A stretch of 64,000 nucleotides of DNA from Topomyia yanbarensis (taxonomy: Eukaryota > Arthropoda > Insecta > Diptera > Culicidae). Positions within the stretch are counted from its first letter, which is position 1. Each line of letters starts with the position of its first letter. Below are positions 58,945-64,000 of this stretch, piece after piece. The DNA is taken from contig NC_080672.1 in assembly GCF_030247195.1 (NCBI RefSeq), forward strand, positions 305,753,115 through 305,817,114. The letters run 5' to 3'. The notes below the pieces were generated by a model, which was not told the origin of the DNA, did no database searches, and saw nothing but the letters and a program-made list of their open reading frames with translations. Made by a program: the position numbers and the translations under genes.

Positions 58945-59445
58945 ATTGAAGGCGATGGAAAGACAGAATATTCGTTTTGGTTATGCTAGTATTGGTAGCC
59001 GAACGGAAAGGAAAGGCACAGGAATGGCACGAAAACGAGCGAGAGAGCGATAGTAGTGCTTTCTCGTGTTTTCATATATGAATATTGGTCGGTCGGTTTT
59101 TCTCATCATTCGTATTCGTTCAAGCACTAGCAAGCAGCCAGTCCACCGGAGGAAAGCAGTTGGCGATGATGACGGTCCGCAAAAGTGCCCCAGCTACTGG
59201 TGGCCCATCGCAATCAACTACCGATCAGGAACTGTCGCCGTGCTAGTATTTCGCCCCAACTAAAGGGCAACGGAGCAACTAATCCGCTGGCTAACATTCC
59301 AGCGTCTGGTTCGTAAGGTTGTGAATTACTTCAAAGTCGAGCTACGCTTACAAAACTCAGCCGTAATGAAGCCAGTGATGCCTACTTGGTCGGTTTGTGG
59401 GAGTGGGCGTAAATTACAATAAAAGCAACGGTTCTTTTCAGGACC
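58945..59445 (+). pseudogene. Histone H3 pseudogene, unit 3
   Basis: Starts about 998 bp after unit 2. It keeps CAGTCCACCGGAGGAAAG, AAAAGTGCCCCAGCTACTGG, TTCCAGCGTCTGGTTCGTAA, AATTACTTCAAAGTCGAGCT (the QDFKT region) and GATGCCTACTTGGTCGGTTT. It shares the deletion of residues 15-18 but lacks other lesions of units 1 and 2, and ends shortly after GLFE. A stem-loop is at 59430. Frame is lost in several places. Confidence 0.85.
59430..59445 (+). promoter_or_regulatory. Histone mRNA 3' stem-loop, unit 3
   Basis: GGTTCTTTTCAGGACC with consensus TTTC loop and one T-G wobble, preceded by an A-rich segment. Confidence 0.85.
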
Positions 59446-59777
59446 AATCAATTGTGTTCTAGTGAGAGTTAAACTGAAACTTTCATTTTAAGGTGTGTAG
59501 CAAATTTTCAACAAGCAACATAATACGTTGTGTGGAAAGAAGTAGCTTGCACACGGAGCAAAAATTTAAATTATCCTCTCGCTCGTTTCGTGCACTGCTT
59601 TTCCATTCCTTTCTACTGTTATTATCAGTATTACCAAAACGAATGTGTTGTTGCATGTGTTTAAGAGAAACGTTGAAGTCGCATGCTTATATTCAAGCTT
59701 TTTGGCAGCCCCCGTGAACTAACTGCATTAAATGGTTTTTTTGTGCAGCTCCGTGCTAGTAGCAAACAAAATGGCCC

Positions 59778-59992
59778 TACTAGTGTCTGATTCGTGAGAT
59801 TGTGCAAGATTTCAAAGTCGAGCTAAGCTTATAAAGTTCAGCCGTAATGGTACCCGAAGAAGCCAGTCTTGTCGTTTTGTTCGAGGCTACAAAACAGTTC
59901 GCCAGGCACGTAACTATCATGCCAAAAATATCCAACGATCCAGCGCATCACCATCAACACCAACGCCGATACCAAAGGTTCTTTTCAGAACC
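59778..59992 (+). pseudogene. Histone H3 pseudogene, unit 4 (C-terminal part)
   Basis: Begins within the RLVRE region (GATTCGTGAGATTGTGCAAG), continues through GATTTCAAAGTCGAGCTAAG and the CTTGTCGTTTTGTTCGAGGC (LVGLFE) region, and uniquely keeps sequence for the HAKRVTIMPKDIQLA segment (AGGCACGTAACTATCATGCC). The N-terminal half is missing. It leads to the best stem-loop of the array at 59977. Confidence 0.75.
59977..59992 (+). promoter_or_regulatory. Histone mRNA 3' stem-loop, unit 4 (consensus)
   Basis: GGTTCTTTTCAGAACC is a perfect six-pair stem with TTTC loop, preceded by ACCAAA and followed by ACCA, matching the animal histone 3' signal including its flanks. Confidence 0.92.
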
Positions 59993-60458
59993 ACCATTAT
60001 TACCATAGAGAATTATTTGAAAATTTCCCATTCAAACGTGATTCTGTTGAATATTATTAGATTTAAATTAACGTCTCGAATTGAAATCACGACGCTCCGG
60101 TTATGTGACAGACATTACCCACCCATCTTTTTTTATTGTGACCACGACTAACGGTTTAATATAGACACCCCATTTCAATATTTCTGAAGGAACAGAAGGT
60201 CGAGTTTGGAAAGTTTGTAACTTTCATTGTACTTAACCAAATTACACAATGTTCGCACTAATGATTCAGAAATATGATCAGGAATCTTCTGTTAGATTTG
60301 TAAGTATGTATAATTTACATGAATAAAGAAAAATTGATTTTCAGGAATCAATTATTATCTGTTCTTCCATTGGCCAGTACTACGCGACTTCCTCATGCTA
60401 ACAATTAATTTCATCGTTAGCCATCTCCCTCACCAAGGCCAACAACGCCAACAAAACC
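59993..60458. repeat. Histone-array spacer with CTCCGGTTATGT repeat
   Basis: The segment after the unit 4 stem-loop (AGAATTATTTGAAAAT, later CTCCGGTTATGTGACAGACA) is similar to that after the fifth stem-loop (AGAATAATTTGAAATATT, CTCCGGTTATGTCGCAGACA), so stem-loop and 3' flank were duplicated together. No histone coding sequence was recognised before the fifth stem-loop. Confidence 0.6.
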
Positions 60459-60474
60459 GGTCCTTTTCAGGACC
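60459..60474 (+). promoter_or_regulatory. Histone mRNA 3' stem-loop, fifth copy
   Basis: GGTCCTTTTCAGGACC, a perfect six-pair stem with TTTC loop and A-rich 5' flank. The DNA before it (CACCAAGGCCAACAACGCCA) does not read as H3 and was not identified. Confidence 0.85.
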
Positions 60475-60639
60475 AACATCATTTTTGTAAAGAATAATTT
60501 GAAATATTCCTCGCCCAAATCACCTTTTGTCCGAAAATTCCAATGAGTATCAAAATATTTAAAGAACGTGTTCCTTATGTATTCTACATCTCTCCGGTTA
60601 TGTCGCAGACATTACCCACCCATCTTTTTAATCATCGCG

Positions 60640-60965
60640 AAGGCCTCGGGCGTTTGTAAGTAAAGGTGTCCGATCGCGTGGGCCTTTGCATGTCGAATGG
60701 ACATTTGTAGGTCGCGTGGACGTTTCTATGTCACGTGTATAAATTCGATTTTTTAACCGTGTGTCCATTCGCAAATTCTCGTGTGTTCTTAGATGAACGC
60801 GGACCGTGAATCAGATACTTAATTGTCAGTGTACGGTTCAGATGCTAGAAGATTGTGAGTTCTTCCATACCAATAGTTTCCGGTCATGTCTCCATGGCAC
60901 GTGTTGTTTAGTGAATAAGAGCGTCATTTTTTCGATTGGTCCAGGTGAAGTCAATTTCGTTTTTT
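60640..60965. repeat. CGCGTG-rich dispersed repeat family, copy 3
   Basis: Carries ATCGCGAAGG, GATCGCGTGG, GTCACGTGTATAAATTCGAT, ACCGTGTGTC, GACCGTGAATCAGATACTTA and GATTGGTCCAGG in the same order as the copies at 54.1-55.0 kb. Confidence 0.65.
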
Positions 60966-62690
60966 AGCTGGATGCATGATTACCGACGATATTCCGTACT
61001 TGCTTGTGACATCTCGGACAGAAAGGTTGGCATTCCACTTGAAATGCTGGTAATTAATTTTGTAGCTGTTGACTTTCAGCCTTTGATCTCTAACTCAGAT
61101 GCCGTGATATGATGAAAGCTTATTACAGAAATTATTTGCGTATTCGACGTTTTTGTTTTGGAAGGATATACATGGAAACTCAACTTCAACTCGCAAAAAA
61201 ATCTATCATCGTTACTGCCCAAGAAGCAAATAAACGGGCACTTATCAAAAATTGATCAAACATGATTAAGGGCACGCTGATAATGTTATATAAATGGACA
61301 AACTATATTTCTTTTTGAAGTTCAGTGACTACAAACCACAAAAAAGACATGTGCTTAGGCTTCCGATGTCTCAGTTGCAGATTGTCAGGCGTTACGTTGT
61401 ACACGTTCTATTTTAGTTTTGTACCGTTATTGTGACCACTTTATTATTTATTATCTGGTGTAAAGTGCTCAAACCGAAAGTTATTTTGATTTACGATTTT
61501 GAAGGCAAGACAACTCTTTTGTGTCATGTTAAGATCTATTTATACATTCATTGTGTGCGAAAAAAAATATTTTCGGTCGCGCAGAGCACATACGAGCGAT
61601 CCAAGAGTAGACGTCCAAACATTTCTACGTCGAGGAGTGCTGCAGCGAACACTTTTGATGAAATCTCGCCTGACACAGAAAATTCAATAAGATTTGTAAA
61701 GCTTAGACTTGTAGTTACTCGATGAACCAAAAAAAATAGAAAAAGTTCGAGTTTCGGAAAATGGCTTCATGACAACCGAAAAATCCCATATTTTAATGTA
61801 AAATTATTCAGTTTGCTGTGGTTCATCGACAATTCGTTGATTAATTTTTGAGTTATCGTGTCCGCCAATTTGAAAAACGCGGTTTCGAGAAAAACGTTAT
61901 TAAAGGGTGTCCCACATCAAATTGCATCACGGAAAAAACGCTGTAGAAAATAACCCATTGGGTATTGTCTCTTGAAAATTTAGGTAGAAGTAGTTTAGAG
62001 TGTATTGTTTACAGTATATTTTATCGCTGTTAGCTTTTTGAAAATTGTTGCCGATAGATTGAAATCTGCGTGTGTTACAGCAAATATGCGCGAGTTCAGC
62101 GTGTCCACCGAGATTACGGGAGACAATTCTAGAGGGTCAATACTAACAATTAAGAGGATAAAAAAGAAGTCGATTTGTTTTGCCCACTACACCAGACAGG
62201 CCTATTGACTAATTTTAAACTAGGGGAATTGCATATACTACAAATTGTTACTGTTTAAACTTTGCGCTTAAGTACATTAGCAATTACTTTTCTAAATTCA
62301 TTATGTAACCTGAATTTTGCTTTAGGGAATTTTCAACGACTTCATCGTCTTAACTGTAGAAAATATTCGATTATCGTGGTTATCCTGAATTTCCAGTTTA
62401 ATACCTTTGAGAAATGATTTAGGAAATTTAGCCTTGTAAAAATCTCGATGTTCCTCAATACCTCTTTACCGTTCCAAGGGCCATGAAGAATCTTGTTCTG
62501 ATAAATGCTGGTATCACTTCTTATTTCTTATGAATCGAAAATCTCAGGCCCTCTTTGATAATATCCTTTAATTTCTATTTGAGCCAGATACAGCTTATAT
62601 CGTTCGCAGACAAAAACCCCACTTTTACCTGAGCCCAAAACCACAGAAACTAGGAAGAAAGGATCCGGATAGGATTGAAAAAAGACAACC
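60966..62690. other. Intergenic, no gene recognised
   Basis: Small frames at 61432-61725 and 62005-62208 carry no motif. The phrase GGGTGTCCCACATCAAATTG at about 61907 is of the kind seen near mosquito mariner-type repeats, but no transposase could be read. Confidence 0.4.
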
Positions 62691-62938
62691 ATAAAGGTCA
62701 GTGGCGGATCCAGGGGGAGGGTCCTGGGGGTCCGGACCCCCCCCCCCGAAAATTTTTAACGCCTTGAGAGATTTTAAAATTTTTTCTAATTTAAATTCGT
62801 TCTAAACTGAAAACCAGATTCAACCACCAAAACTGATGTTAATTAAATGAGGGTATTACATATTTCGAACGAACATTTCAAAATAGAAATTTTGGACCCC
62901 CTCCGAAATTTTTTTCTGGATCCGCTCCTGATAAAGTT
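62691..62938. mobile_element. hAT-type MITE (CAGTGGCGGATCCAG ends)
   Basis: The 232-bp body (62699-62930) starts CAGTGGCGGATCCAGGGGGA and ends CTGGATCCGCTCCTG. The flanks ATAAAGGT (62691-62698) and ATAAAGTT (62931-62938) are an 8-bp TSD with one change. GGACCCCC occurs in both subterminal parts. This is a widespread hAT MITE terminus type; no ORF. Confidence 0.88.
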
Positions 62939-63009
62939 CTCTGAAAAGTGCATCTCTCAGAGGCTCTCAGTAACGTTTACGTAACGGGAAAATATACTTT
63001 TGCATATAA

Positions 63010-63570
63010 AATATTTAACATAATCCATAAAGAATTGTAAAACGATCCATAAAAAAGTTGTCCATGTTCCATAAAACAATACTGAAAATCCATAAAACAG
63101 TGTGAATGATCCATAAAAAAGGGTGATTTGATCCATAGATTATGTAAAATTGAACCATAAAATGGTCGCAAAAGAGCACTAAAATTGCAATAAAAGAGCA
63201 ATTAAAATCAACCAATGCCCCATAAAAATATTGGAAATGTTCCATAAAATGATAAATTTTGTCCCATAAATTAACTGACATTGATCCATAAAATATTAAC
63301 AATGTACATTAAATCACGTCGATATGTTCCATAATATCGACAAAAATGTTCCACGGTATTACACAATGGAGCAATAAAATGTTAGAAAAAGTTCCATAAA
63401 TTTGATGAAAATGTTTGCTAAATATTTTTTCTTGGTCCATAGAAGATGTAAAAATGAACATTAGAAATGATTCATATATCGAACGTTAAATTATGGTTCA
63501 TGGATATTTACAAAACGATCCATAAGAAAAGAAAATGTAAAACGATCCATTAATATGTGCTTATCCGCTA
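63010..63570. repeat. Degenerate minisatellite, about 22-bp period
   Basis: About 25 variants of a unit built on ATCCATAAAA followed by a variable part ending near AAAATG or AACG, for instance at 63024, 63047, 63068, 63089 and 63110. Units vary from about 20 to 28 bp and the CCATAAA core is the best conserved part. It produces two overlapping minus-strand open frames, which are artefacts. Confidence 0.85.
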
Positions 63571-64000
63571 GAAAAATTAAATTTAATGAATTCATGCGAA
63601 ATTTTATAGTAAACTAAAAATATAAGTTGTGCTTAATAATACTCATAACAGTGCCAGTGTTTTAACAAGTGAGCTTATACTGGGAGGCAGTGATGTCCCT
63701 ATCCTCTGTGCAGTAAAGAGAAATTGAAATTACTCCCCACACTCTGGCAAGCAAAACGAGAGCGCTTCTCTTTCGTTCATATACACCACCGTATTTGATA
63801 TGTGTAAGCGCATGTTGATGTCAGAGGTAAATTTCCATACACCCAACACTGGAACGATCTAGAGTGTGGAGAAGAGCTCTTGAAATTCTCTGCGGCGCGC
63901 TCAGATAAATTCGCCACCGCGCGCGCCCCAGAGTCGCTGTGGTGTATTCACTGGCGTGGTTTCACTGGCGTGTGATCTTTGGTTTGTTTTCGTCTTACAA
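63571..64000. other. Window end, GC-richer flank without recognised gene
   Basis: GC content rises after about 63660. ACACTCTGG and GAGTGTGGAGA occur in opposite orientation at about 63740 and 63865, hinting at an inverted-repeat element, and ACTGGCGTG is repeated at 63950 and 63965. The feature is cut by the window end. Confidence 0.35.

Noticed and set aside
63010..63570. Regularly spaced short repeats suggesting a CRISPR-like array
   Set aside because: The repeat unit is too variable and short, spacers are not unique inserts, there are no cas-type genes, and the DNA is eukaryotic; it is a minisatellite.
1..64000. A multi-gene operon-like or defence-type system
   Set aside because: No clusters of co-directional complete genes exist here; apart from one host exon all longer frames belong to transposable elements or pseudogenes.

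Overview
The window looks like euchromatic insect DNA, most probably from a culicine mosquito such as Aedes. This is inferred from AT-rich intergenic sequence packed with nested transposable elements of mosquito types: a BEL/Pao LTR element, Jockey/Juan-like and CR1-like LINEs, a tRNA-derived SINE, Tc1, hAT-type and palindromic MITEs. No search could be run, so family names rest on recognisable motifs, terminal repeats and target-site duplications (TSDs).

Only one host gene is well supported: the last large exon of an RBM12-type multi-RRM, RS-rich RNA-binding protein on the minus strand (39654-44049). Its splice acceptor is visible; its upstream exon or exons were not found.

Layout. 1-11.4 kb: a mariner-like fragment, a Tc1 transposase relic broken by a 2.8-kb TIR element and a TAA-flanked MITE, then a 1.3-kb T-rich strand-asymmetric tract. 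11.4-12.5 kb: 326-bp tandem repeats ending in a nearly perfect 305-bp inverted repeat. 12.6-13.2 kb and 25.5-26.8 kb: two relics of a retrotransposon that keep a zinc-knuckle ORF1 and a shared 3' tail but no reverse transcriptase. 14.75-22.23 kb: a young BEL/Pao element with a 5-bp TSD, a long open gag-pol, a hAT-type MITE inside the integrase region and a deletion across the 5' LTR and gag start. 23.0-25.5 kb: a giant fold-back element with arms of about 1 kb, itself hit by a second hAT-type MITE. 29.2-31.0 kb: a Juan-like LINE fragment. 31-35.2 kb: MITEs, a SINE and a hAT-like element. 35.4-38.2 kb: a frameshifted CR1-like LINE abutting a fold-back MITE. 39.65-44.05 kb: the RBM12-like exon. 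44-53 kb: mostly featureless. 53.1-56.1 kb: a composite TIR element. 57.0-60.5 kb: a decayed array of replication-type histone H3 genes with recognisable promoters and five histone 3' stem-loops. The last 1.5 kb holds another hAT-type MITE and a degenerate minisatellite of about 22 bp.

Most of the content is independent selfish DNA. The parts most worth follow-up are the histone H3 pseudogene array with covarying 3' stem-loops, the two ORF1-only retroelements, the two long inverted repeats (potential hairpin RNA sources), and the in-frame BEL gag-pol with its deleted 5' end.
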